In this document: one piece after another, positions 11,221 to 21,752 of the stretch | Position numbering within the stretch: the first letter of the stretch is position 1 | How the letters are laid out: each line of letters opens with the position of its first letter | Source of the DNA: Pegoplata infirma | Taxonomy: Eukaryota; Arthropoda; Insecta; Diptera; Anthomyiidae | Reading direction: 5' to 3' | Length of the DNA: 64,000 nt | NCBI GenBank assembly: GCA_963921195.1 | Contig: OY992537.1 | Coordinates: 17,633,125 to 17,697,124, forward strand | Position numbers and translations under genes: made by a program | The notes under the pieces: generated by a model | Database searches by the model: none | Seen by the model: the letters and a program-made list of their open reading frames with translations, nothing else | Told to the model about the DNA's origin: nothing

Positions 11221-11437
11221 AAATTACCTCGAGCTAGAATATTTTTAGTCAAAACCATGAGAAACATAAATCTGTCAAAATTTAATAAAACTATGGTGAA
11301 TGTGGAAAAAGTAGTTCCCATTTTTCTTTTCATTCAAATTTCGTAAAATATTTGATTTTAATCTGACACACGTTGAGTGTGACAATAACAAAGAGTGCTG
11401 ACGACAGAAAGGTGACTTCTTCTGAAAGCTGAGGTAA
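11221..11437. repeat. Tandem duplication, copy 2 (empty site)
   Basis: Same order of blocks as copy 1: ACCTCGAGCTAGAATATTTT, ACATAAATCTGTCAAAA, GATTTTAATCTG, GAGTGCTGACGA, TTCTTCTGAAAGCTG. No insertion. Confidence 0.8.
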
Positions 11438-11635
11438 ATGTTGATCTAAAATCTTCTCTATCTTGCTTAGTTTTCGAGATATTAGGATAATAATTTTAAT
11501 ATTTTAAATTTTCGTTATGCCGTGAGTAAACGAACGAAATTTTTGAAAACGAAAATTTTCATTCGATGATTGAGTGAAAATATGAGTTAAAAAAAAATAT
11601 TTCTAATTCTAAAATAATGTACTCATTTTTCAATT

Positions 11636-11775
11636 TTTATACCCTCCAACCACAGTATGGGGGTATACTCACTTTGTCATTCCGTTTGTAACGCATCGGA
11701 ATATCGGTCGGGGACCCATAAAGTATATATATAATTGATCCATGATCGATTCTAAGACATTCTATCGCAATAGGA
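11636..11775 (+). mobile_element. INE-like repeat, subfamily A, head fragment
   Basis: TATACCCTCCAACCACAGTA, GTAACGCATCGGAATATCGG and ACCCATAAAGTATATAT, then GATTCTAAGACATTCTA. It stops before the GTCCG run; the 3' part is missing. Confidence 0.8.
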
Positions 11776-12284
11776 AGGTGCTCTCAATGTCCCCCAATGA
11801 CCCCCATTACGCCCCCTCAAACGCCCCTGAAAATTTTTTCATTAAAATTTTTGTTATTTTCTTTAACTGTCCAATTACAAATTTTCAACATACCAACTTT
11901 TTTTTTCGCTTTAATTTATTTGAAAAGATTAATTCAAAAATATACAAAAAAATCTGCTTTTATTTTTTTTATTGATCAAAATCGAAAAAATGTTTGATTG
12001 AAAAAACTTTCAATCAATCACCTACAATTTGATGATTGTATAACAATTTTTTTATTTGGAGGAATTTCAATAAAACAATTGATTGAATCCGCGTTTTTGT
12101 GATTGAAATTGATTGAATCCGCGTTTTTAGGTGATTGAAATTCGTTTCAAATTTTTTCTGTGAACTGAACAAATATAATGGTGTTTTTCATTCTAAATTT
12201 TTAGAATGTCTCTAAACCACTTTTAAATGCATTCGTGCACATGTCTGGTATATAGTAATAGAGTGACATTTTTTCTTCAACTTT
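11776..12284. other. AT-rich stretch with a short direct repeat
   Basis: ATTGATTGAATCCGCGTTTT occurs at about 12079 and again near 12109, next to further TTCAATCAATC motifs. No gene recognised. Confidence 0.5.
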
Positions 12285-12544
12285 GGATTTCCCCAAGTGG
12301 CCGAAAAAATTTTTATTCTACTAGACCTAAAAATTATGTGGTAAAAATATGGGGCCAATCAGGTCAAATTAACCCGTGGTGCCTGGCGACCATACTTTTG
12401 GATTTTTGAAAAAAAATATTATTGGCGATACATCATATTTGATAATTTTGATGCGCAGAACATCAAAAAGTTTTTAAAATCGATCGAACGGTTTTCGAGA
12501 TATTGCTATTTGAAATTTGAAAAAATGGCGGTTTTTTACGGTTA

Positions 12545-13219
12545 GGTTAGGTTAGGTTAGGGTGGCGGTGCCAGATGGGCACTCCGCATAGACCAATTGG
12601 TCCATAGCGATACCACAAAACTTTTTCCGCTTATCGATGTAAACTAAATACATTGACCTTCATTGCGAATTGTTTCAAGCTTTTCAGGTCTATCCTCGTA
12701 ATTTCCTCCAAAGTCTCGAACTGTGAACTTCCTATAATTGATAGTCGAGTTCGTGCCAAAGCCGGGCAGTGACACAGGATGTGTTCAATGGTCTCTTCGA
12801 CGTCTGGTGTCTCGCACCTTTTACAGTTTGCGTCCGTAATAAGATTCATGTTCTTGGCATGTTTTCCGACAAGACAGTGTCCCGTTATTAAACCTGTCAA
12901 CATACGACATTCTATTCTCGTAAGTGTAAGTAAGAATTTAGTTCTTCCTAAATCATAGCGTGGCCATAAAATTCTGCTTATACGACTTGTCCCAAGTTCC
13001 TTCCATCTTCGATTTGCTTTGGCGACAGTTAGGGTATTTCGTTTTAGTTTGTAATGCTGGAGTGGCGGTGAAAGCATTATGGTGGTACCTATGCCATCTG
13101 CTCCAAGTTTCGCGAGTTCATCTGCTTTCTCGTTTCCTTCTATTCCTTCGTGCCCTGGTACCCATAATAAGGTAACTTCATTATTTAAGCAAAGTTGTTT
13201 TAAATTCTCGTAACTAAAC
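12545..13219 (-). mobile_element. 5'-truncated non-LTR retrotransposon insertion
   Basis: A 675-bp insert in P1 copy 1, flanked by an 11-bp duplication TTTTACGGTTA (12534-12544 and 13220-13230). On the minus strand it encodes the end of an ORF2-type protein, then about 86 bp of 3' UTR and a 3' tail of four CCTAA/TAACC-type pentamers at the target junction. Truncation at the 5' end, a target duplication and a short simple-repeat tail instead of poly(A) are the marks of target-primed reverse transcription. The I/Jockey/LOA group is suggested by the RNase H domain. Confidence 0.88.
12631..13218 (-). pseudogene. RNase H and C-terminal zinc-knuckle fragment of non-LTR ORF2
   Basis: The frame is open from the insertion junction (13218) to the stop at 12631, about 195 codons; the first ATG at 13077 is internal, so no true start exists. 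Near its beginning it reads WVPGHEGIEGNEKADELA, the conserved last part of the retroelement RNase H domain with its His and Asp. Near the end is a CKRC ... EHILCHCPAL motif, the Cys/His cluster common at the C-terminus of I/Jockey-type ORF2 proteins. The complete ORF2 would also hold endonuclease and reverse transcriptase, both absent here. No internal stop or frameshift is seen, so the insertion may be fairly recent. It is a dead fragment with no promoter or upstream domains. Confidence 0.87.
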
Positions 13220-14145
13220 TTTTACGGTTAAGAAATTTAAAAAAAATCTTTAAATTTGGAAAAACTTTCATTTGCAATTAATTTAAGCCAAATCCGCACA
13301 TTTTAATCCGTAGTGATCTTCAATTAAATATTTGGTTTTTTAGAAAATGTTCCCCAAAAACCCTAAACTTAGATCGAAGGGAGTGAAAATATTCTGATTT
13401 GGCTCAAATTAAGTTAAAGTCAAAGTTTGTCTCAAGCTGTACAAAATAGTCAACAGAAAAAAATTAAAGATTTTTTTTTAAAAAATGTTGACTATTTTTT
13501 AAAAAAAATCTTGAACGTAGGAAACACTGCCATGTTTGGAAATTGTTTGATAAATTTCAAATGGCGATAACTCGGAAACCGTTTAAGTGATTTTAGAAAT
13601 TTTATATATTCGTTTTCAGCATGTCAAAATTAATAAAAGTAAGATTTTATTTTATATATATTTAAATTTTTCAAAAATCCAAAAATTTAGTTGAAATTTT
13701 CAAAAAATCAAAAAATTTTATCGAAGGACGCCTCGGTTTAAAGTTATCGAATTTGGGCCAAACTAACTTAAAATGAAAACTTATTTCACGATGTAATAGA
13801 AACATATTTTGAGATTTTTTTTTTTTTTTAATCTTGAACGTAGGAAAAAACCATAATTTTTTGGCAAATTTCAAATAGTAATATCTCGAAAGCCGATTGA
13901 CCGATTTGAAACATTTTTTGATATTCGAGCTCAGTGCATAAAAATTAAGAAATATAATGTGTCTCAAGAAATTTTTTTTGTGTAAATTTTTTTTTTGTGT
14001 AAAATTTTTTTTTTATTTTTTTTTTTTTGGAAAAATCCAAAATTTTGATCGCCAGGTGCCACGGGTTAATATAATCCGATTGGCCTTAAATTTGTGCTGC
14101 ATAAGTTTAAGGTCCAGTAGAATAAAAATTTTACCGAACGTTTAA

Positions 14146-15860
14146 AATCGGATTAAATTTTTTTTGCCATACAAAAAAATGCCGGTCTAGTGTAGTATAG
14201 CTAAGTACTTTGACTTCTCATGATTTCATTTTGTTTAAATTTAATTTTTTCCATAAACAAACAATTAAATCAAACTATTGAAATGATGATGAGTATTTTT
14301 TTAAAAGTATAAAAAAAAACTTAAAAAACCCGTTCATTAAAAAATGTTAACAAAAAAATATCGACCGGCTAAAATAATTTCAACACACAGATAAAACGGA
14401 CGGACGGACAATTCTAATGATGATTACGATGATGTGTACAAGTAAGTACTTCATTACCCCATGACAATTACTTCTACTAATACTAGTAAAAAAACATGTT
14501 ATTGTATCAACAAGTTAGGTTTTTATTTTTTTGAATTTTAAGGTAATTGTTTACATTTTGTTGAAAAATAAACACTCGAAAAATTAGTTGGTAAAATTTA
14601 AAAAAAATAAATGTTAAATTAAATTTAACACTTTTATATTTTTAGTCAATGGAATTTGTGATTGTGATTAAGAAAAAAACATATTTTTGGTACTTTCTTT
14701 AATAAGGTACTTTTTATATTTTCAGTACTTTTGGACGGACCAAAGTGTCTATGTTGTTACCTCTAATGAGATTTCTTAATGTGATATTTAAATAAAAATA
14801 TCTAAGAATAGTACACCTTAGTTTAACGGTCATAAATTTGTTTTCGTACGTTGAAAGTGTTAAACAAATTTGGCCTTTTTTATAATTTTGGTACATTTTA
14901 CTGACTCAACCGACCAATAAGTCTATGTTTCCTGATGTGTGGAGTTGGCAACAATTTCATACCTATTAATATCCTATGTACAAAGTTATCCCAAAAGAAA
15001 TGGAATTTTAAGTACCAAAAATTGGTACCGTTTTTGGTACTTTTTGAAATTTGACAAAAATGCTTATGAAATTATAAAAAAACTGAACATTTTTTTAAAA
15101 ATAATGTACTAAATTTACAAAAAATCAGAGAAAAGTTTCAAATATCCTTTTAGTACTAAATATTGGTACCTTTTTTTGTACTTTTGTTAATTTTAAAGTA
15201 CTAGTTTATGAAATTGTAAAAAAAAAAATATTTTTATTTAGAAATTAATGGACATTTTTCCATTATCAATTGATTGGATTTAATTCCTTAGATTTTCTCA
15301 GTGTATAAATTTTAACTTGATTCGAATTTGATTTTTTTTTTTTCGTTATTATTATTTTGTATAAAGAGATTTATGTGATGAGGATTTCGTTGACTTGCCA
15401 CGGTTCTATCATAAAAATTGTTGTCATTGTTTAGATATTTTTATGTTTAAAAAAATACAAAAAATATACAAACTACTCACAATACATTCAGAATATTGTC
15501 AGTCTGTCTGTAACAACAATATAAGCTTGGAAACAACACAAAAAAAATATTGGTATGTATACAACAAAAAAAATCAACACGATTTTTAGTCAGAGTCACG
15601 TTTTACCGCATGTTGTTTAAACAAACTATCCAATCCAAAACAACGAATAGTCGAACAAACGAAGAACATTCAATACAATTTGATGGTTAATCAAACATTT
15701 ATATATAATTCTCAGTGTGTTTATATACTGACGCATAAGTAATATGAAAAACACTGTGCAACAGAAAAAAATAGAAATATTTTTCTAAAATGACATGAAA
15801 TATTGTTTTGTTCTCGATTTTGTACTTAGAATAATTTTGAAGCAAGAAAGCTGAAATCGT
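14146..15860. other. AT-rich stretch with GGTACTTTT motifs
   Basis: Between about 14690 and 15190 the words GGTACTTTT/AAGTACC recur, and a block containing GTCTATGTT occurs near 14746 and 14920. No gene or bounded element recognised. Confidence 0.5.
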
Positions 15861-16987
15861 TTTTTTGGCGCCCAACTTGGGGCCACAATATGACAATGTG
15901 AGTTTTTAGAGGAAAAAATTTGGAAAATTAAAATGGCAAAGTTAATTGAATAACAATGAAGACCCAAGTTGGGCGCTCACAAGGGCATCCCCTGAGTGTT
16001 GGTTAAATTTTAAAAAAAATAAGATGATATGAGCGTTTTTCGTTTAAAAATTTTTTGTACGTGATTTTTACTCTGAAAAGTTTTGAAAGTAAGGGAACTC
16101 AAATTGTCTTTTAGGTGGATAATAAATAAAATTAAATTATGTGAGCTTTCGAATAAGAAATACAATTAATTAATTTAATTATAATGAAGCCCCACGTTGG
16201 GCGCCAATAAGATAATGTGAGTGCTATAAGTTTTATAATTTATATGATATTAAATTTAAATGCTTTTGTGAAATTTTTTAATCCGAATAGTTTTGAAACT
16301 GAACTAAGAAAACTCTCACTGTATTTTTGGTGGCCAACGTGGGGCCCGTTGAAATAATGAGGGTTTTTGAATGAAAATGTACGAAAAAATTATTAAAAAT
16401 AGTTTTGGAAATAAAAATATAAAAAATCGCAAGATTAAGTTTAAAAAAAATATTTTCAATTAATTTGTTTTAAAAATTCTGATTTATTTTTATTAAAAAA
16501 TAAAAGTTGTTTTATTCGACCTTTAAAATATTATATTTTGAAAAATTGTATTCTAGCTCGAGGTCATTATTTCTTGTGCTAATTAAAACTAGGATGTATT
16601 TTTAATCAACCCTTCTTTTTGAATGAAAATACATATAGGAAAAAATGATTAAAAATAGATTTTACTTTCAAATTCATTGGACAATACTAGTTGTTGCTAC
16701 AAATACTTAAATATATGGGCTATTTGCGAGTGTAAAACCATATATGGGGTATTCACCTTGGCGTGCTAACCATTTTGTTCAAATTCTGATTAATTTTCAT
16801 AAAAAAATAAATATTGTTTTTTTTAACTTTAAAATATAACATTTTGAGTGCGTTTATTTTGGTTCGAGGTCATTGTTTTTTGTTTTAAAATTTTAATGCT
16901 ATTGTCTTTTTTTTATCATTCAAACCTTCTTTTTGGCGCCCAACGAGGGCTCGTTGAAATGTTTAGGGTTTTTGAATGAAAATGCAT

Positions 16988-17730
16988 CCCAGCAAAACTT
17001 TGGTAATGGGTAGTGATTATATAACACATTACCAGGTAATGTATATGACTTATTTGTAGCATTATTTTATGATGTCTTACCAAACAATTGTTCCACAACG
17101 TATTATTTTCAAGTGAAAAATAATGCATTACCAATAATTTGCTACGTAATGCATGATTATTGGAAAAAATGTATTTCATATTTATTATTTCTAAACATTA
17201 AATCATGGATGACTTATATTTGGTTACATTATGTATTATTTGAAAGTTTGAAATAATGCATTATTTATAATTGGATGCATAATGCATTTCAATAACATAA
17301 AAAATTATTATTTTATAAAAAAAATGCATAAGTTTAAACTAGATATGGGTTCACGACAGGAAATTTCTAATGACACACACTCACGAGCATATTTTATCTA
17401 CTTACACTCACTTACAATTACGTGAGTAAATTTAATACAAAATTACTTTTTCACTACTCGTAACACCTTATATATTACGTTCTGGTATGCTATATTATAT
17501 GCCTTACTTGTAACCTATAAAATATCATATATTTTACACCTTACTCGTAATCTTCGTTATAAATTTATGACTTATTTTATACCTTACTTTTTATACCTTA
17601 TTCTTTGTGATAATGTGGATGCATTACTTTGAGTCTCATCGCCTGTTAAAATCATCAATGCTGCAATGTATAAAATAAGAGATCCTATACCTTATTTTAT
17701 ACCTTATTTGGTAATCTAAGTTTTGCTGGG
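16988..17730. mobile_element. TIR element of the CCCAGCAAAA family, 743 bp
   Basis: The left end CCCAGCAAAACTTTGGTAAT and the right end ATTTGGTAATCTAAGTTTTGCTGGG are inverted copies. Flanks are AT on each side (16986-16987, 17731-17732), and the related unit near 16620-16660 shows the uninterrupted sequence, consistent with a 2-bp AT duplication. The interior holds repeated ACCTTATTTTATACCTTA and AATGCATTA words. No transposase frame. A smaller relative is 46486-46717. Confidence 0.75.
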
Positions 17731-18359
17731 ATGTAGGAAAAAATTATTGAAAATAGATTTTACTTTCAAATGACTCACTTCGCATTAGTAAAATACGAAG
17801 TCAGTTAACCGAAAAAGAGGAAATATCCTCTTCTGTCAAACGGTTAAGATATCAATAAAATCATGCTCAGCAATTGAGTCCATTATTTATGGCTGCCATA
17901 TAAATATTTCAGGACAATATTTGTCATAATTAAGTTAAAAAGTGGTAATATATTCCTTACTCTTTTCCCGAAAACTTTGAAGGAGTAAAAAAATAAGATG
18001 GGCCCCGCGTTGGGCGCCAAAAAAAACGATGTTTAGTGCTTTTTGATTCAAAATCGTTGTTAATTTTTAAGAAAAAAAAGTTGTAATATTTACATATTTT
18101 ATAAAGTAGGCTTCAAAATAGAGTGGCCAATTGAAGAGATGGGATTTTCATAAATAGAAATCACACAATTTTCTTGAACTTTTGTCAATTTGCCTGAGAT
18201 TTTTGATTTATTACCTTTTCATAAAAATTACAGAAGTTTTTTTTGGCACTAGACAAAAAAAACTCACATCGTGTTTTTGGCGCTCAACATGGGGTCCCAA
18301 ACAAATGTGAGCTTTTTAATAAAAAAAAAGTATGAAAAGTTAATTAAAATAGTTATTAC

Positions 18360-18815
18360 TAGGGATGAAACCTTTATGCACTAAAAAATCTAAAAAATGC
18401 TCTAAAATATGCGCTAAAAAATTCACAATATGCACTAAAAAACCTAAAAATATGCACTAAAAAATAAAATGTGTGCAATAAAAATCTTGTTTCCCACAAA
18501 AAACTTCTTAAAAAGCTAAAATATTTTCGAAATAAATTTTTAAAATTTAAAATACTTTTTGAAACAAATTAATTTCAATTTGTGTTTTTGCTAATTTATG
18601 CCAAAATATGCACTTAAAAGTTGAAAATATGCGCAGAATATGCAATTAAAACAAAAATATGCAAATATATGCATTTTCATCAATATATGCAAAAATATGC
18701 AAAAACAAATCGATGCCACTTTAACGCAAATTTGTCGATTCAGAAAGATAATTAGTCTATATAGTTTTTAGACTATCGACAAAAAACATGCATTTGCATG
18801 GAAATCACATCCCTA
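18360..18815. mobile_element. hAT-type MITE with ATATGC subterminal repeats, 456 bp
   Basis: Terminal TAGGGATG and its complement, flanked by the exact 8-bp duplication GTTATTAC (18352-18359 and 18816-18823). Subterminal repeats AATATGCACTAAAAAA on the left and ATATGCAAAAATATGC on the right. It is inserted in a Y spacer of the PBS-like array. A second, larger and reversed copy is 53458-54525. Confidence 0.9.
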
Positions 18816-18837
18816 GTTATTACTATCAATAGACTTA

Positions 18838-19050
18838 CTTGTATTTCCCCATTGTCACCAGTGTCATAGTGCTGACCCCAAGGGCAAGTCAGCAGTTGGT
18901 TAGCGGTTGTTTTAACGAATTGTTGGTGGGCACTGCTGACCAACTGCTGACATGTCTTTAAGGACATTTGAAAAAATTTTATCAAGATGTCACCAATTTC
19001 ATAACGGGTAATTCAGCTGTATGTCGCCGGTGATTTATTTTCCCAACTGG
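18838..19050. mobile_element. Probable further insertion in the PBS array
   Basis: This Y spacer is about 200 bp longer than the others even after the hAT element is removed. The extra part is less AT-rich and holds an inverted pair AGTCAGCAGTTGGTTAGC / CTGACCAACTGCTGAC (about 18884-18952), with TGTCACCA near 18863 and again near 18987. Ends are not defined. Confidence 0.4.
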
Positions 19051-20330
19051 ATCATATAAGTGAAGGTTTTTTTATCCTCTTTCACGGTTTTTCTGTCAAA
19101 CGATAAGGAAATCATGAAAATTATGTTCAGCAAACGAATCCAGATTTTATGACTGCCTTTTAATGGAATAAATATTTCAGAACTATATTTGTCATAATTA
19201 TGTTAAAGATGGTGGAGAAATATTCGAAATCGTTTGGCCTAATATCGAAACGAGTAAAAAAATACCTAATAATGAGGCCCCGTGTTGGGCGCCAAAAAGT
19301 CTTTTGATTCCAAATTTAATTGTTTTCGTACTTGATTTTTATTTACAAGTATTTTGAAATTAAGGAAACTCATATTTTCTTATTGGCGCCCAATGTGGGG
19401 CTTTAATAAAATTATGTAATTTTTTAATGAGAAAACATAGGAAAATTGATAAAAAATAATTTCCAATATTAAAAGACTTAATTCATATCAGGAAATTATT
19501 CTCTTATGATGTGTTCTGCAGACGGGCAGAAACTTCTAAGCCTTCAGCAACCATATGCAGTTTTTATACGGCCATGTAATTAAGGAAAAATATATTTGGG
19601 ACAATATTTTTCATAATTAAGTTAAAAATAGTGTTAATTAATTCCGAAAACCGTCAAAGATTACAAAAAATACATATAATAATAACAACAGGACCCCGCG
19701 TTGGGCGCCAATTCAAAATTATTTGTTTTCAAACTTGAATTGAAGGATGCTCTAAAACAGTTTTGTATGATGAGTTTTTTTTTTAGACCATTTATTTACA
19801 AGTATTGTAAAACTAAGAAAACTCACATTATCTTATTGGCGCCCAACGAGGGGCTCTAATAAAACAATGCAATTAAAAAATAAAAAATTATGCAAAATAA
19901 TTTTAAATATTTTTTAATATTAAAAGACTCACTGCGTATCATTAAATGTTTCTTTTTTATTCTCTTATGAAGTTTTCTGCCAAACGGCAGAAACCGCAAA
20001 ACCGCCTGAATTCGAATGCAGTTTTTATACCAACCATATAATCAAGGATATATATTTTTGGACAATATTTGTCATAATTAATTTTAAGATAGTAATAATA
20101 AATTCTTAACCTTTTGCTGAAAACCGTGAGTGATTACACAAAAATCTTTCAATAATATCAATGTGGCCCCACGTTGGGCGCCAAATCAAAATTATTTGTT
20201 TTCAAAGAAAATTTATTGATTTTAATGAATATTAGTAGTACTTTCACAAAACATGATTTGGAAGATGTAGTATGGTGTAAATAATCCATGTTGGGATAAA
20301 GTAAATGTCAAATTTATTCACCTTTTTAGA

Positions 20331-20985
20331 AGGCGTACTTAGTACCACACCGTCCGACAGCCAATATAAAACATGAACCGGATGATATACGTCTGAAAGT
20401 AGAGATCAAATGAAGTATAACTGCATTTACAATTTTTCATCTCGTGATCGTGTTTCATTTTAAAAGTACTTCAAAGTTTTAAAGGATACAATTTGAAAAA
20501 TATTTGTACTTGTCCTAAGATGACACTGGTGATGGGAAATGAAAGAGGAGAATCTCTCCCAATTTTTCCATTTTTTTTTTTTATTTTGCCATATCAGGAT
20601 AAAAGGATGTGAATAAAGTCATTTAAAAATATTTTGTTGAAAATTTTTAATGATATTGAAGGATACATTTTTGAAAGGAAGTAACTTACCTCTTTTATCC
20701 TGATATGTAAAAATAATATAATAGAAAAATTAGGGGAGACACTCCTCTTTCATATGCTATCACAAGTGGCATCCTAAGACAATTACAAATATTAAAAAAA
20801 TATTTTATAAAATTTTATTATCTAAAAATTTTAAGTTCTTTTGAAAGGAAACAGGATCACGAAGAGAAAAACTGTTAATGCAGTTTTACTTCATTAAGTC
20901 TCTAGTTTCAAATGTATATTATCCAGTTCGTGTTTAACAACTTTTTTCATTTTTGTCGGAAGGTGTCATCAATAACTGGCACCAT
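20331..20985. repeat. Imperfect palindrome of about 650 bp
   Basis: The left arm (CCGTCCGACA, AACATGAACCGGATGATATA, GAAGTATAACTGCATTTACA, CGTGATCGTGTTTCATTTT) recurs inverted between about 20690 and 20960 (TGCAGTTTTACTTCATTAAG, ATCCAGTTCGTGTTTAAC, TTGTCGGAAGGTGT). The inner pair TATCAGGATAAAAG / CTTTTATCCTGATATG encloses a loop of about 90 bp. It directly follows the PBS-like array. No duplication was identified. Confidence 0.75.
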
Positions 20986-21750
20986 ATATATTCAGACATA
21001 TATCTGCTTTTCCAAATTGGTAGTAAAAAAAATCAAAATGTAGCCACATTTTAACATCATATTAATCCCCCCATGGGTTAATTATATTTGATAATGATGT
21101 GGCTTTTTTTGAAGTTTAATTAGCTTGATAATTTTTATTTTTAGTTTTTTTCAATGTTAGATCATGTTCAAATTTAATACTATTTAGACTTAATTCAAAT
21201 CAATAAGATTTTCAAATCAACACACATTTTTTTCAAATCGGCTTAATTTAAGTTTTCATAATTAGGTTTCAAGATTTTCTCTATCTATTTCTACTTCTCA
21301 TACGTTTCTTTAGCATTATTAAAAAAATTCCCTGTGTCATTTTTTAAATTTTTTTGTTTAAAAATCAATTTTGAAATCATCATTACAAAAATATTTTCTT
21401 TTGTAATGCTATTTAATTGTAAAGCCCAAGATTAAAACTATAAAATTATGTTCTACAGTCAAACTACAGTCATCTTCTCTAGCTGGACAATCATTTATTT
21501 TATAAAAAGTCAGTGAGTTGGGTGTTGACGTCAACATAGCTGGTAGCTGGCTTAATGACAGTATTCATCTTTTAGAATTGACTATACATACAATACATTC
21601 TGTAAATATACCGGTGGAACTACTTTTTTTGAAAAAGAAAAAAATATATATTTTTTTTTCTTCTACAAAGAGATTACATGTCATAAGAAGGGTGTTATAT
21701 GTTATAATTGCTACTGGTCAGTGGCCATAGAGATTATAATTAAACCTTTA
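20986..21750. other. AT-rich stretch, nothing recognised
   Basis: One 70-codon open frame without domain or codon bias. No repeat match. Confidence 0.5.
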
Positions 21751-21752
21751 TA

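Larger units (their letters stand above)
12285..14145. repeat. Palindromic repeat family P1, copy 1, interrupted
   Basis: Outer arms match in inverted order: TTTTTATTCTACTAGACC, TTAACCCGTGG and GCCTGGCGACCA near 12310-12390 correspond to 14045-14130. Inner parts repeat phrases such as TTCGAGATATTGCTATTTG and ATCTTGAACGTAGGAAA on both strands. Related copies: 24727-24890 (one arm), 49655-50110 and 55772-57380. Without the non-LTR insertion the unit is about 1.17 kb. Type unknown; a foldback-like element is the simplest reading. Confidence 0.6.
15866..20183. repeat. Array of twelve tRNA-Lys-PBS-like motifs in alternating orientation
   Basis: The 18-mer TGGCGCCCAACGTGGGGC, or its complement GCCCCACGTTGGGCGCCA, recurs. 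Forward at 15866, 16328, 16934, 18278, 19384, 19837; reverse at 15961, 16189, 18002, 19277, 19693, 20166. Matches range from 14 to 18 of 18; 16189 and 20166 are perfect. From established knowledge, this is the primer-binding sequence complementary to the 3' end of tRNA-Lys(CTT), including the added CCA. Later units consist of a forward motif, a spacer Y of about 310-330 bp (after subtraction of insertions), a reverse motif, and a spacer X of about 90-260 bp that ends AAAACTCACATTATCTTA before the next forward motif. X and Y are diverged between units while the motif is kept. No gag-pol reading frame is present. Confidence 0.8.

Noticed and set aside
13671..13967. 98-codon open frame on the minus strand
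   Set aside because: Lies in palindromic repeat P1; the Lys/Phe-rich product comes from A/T runs and is not kept in other P1 copies.
15866..20183. Intact LTR retrotransposon or endogenous retrovirus
   Set aside because: PBS motifs occur in both orientations without gag, pol or env frames and without a polypurine tract next to a repeated LTR.
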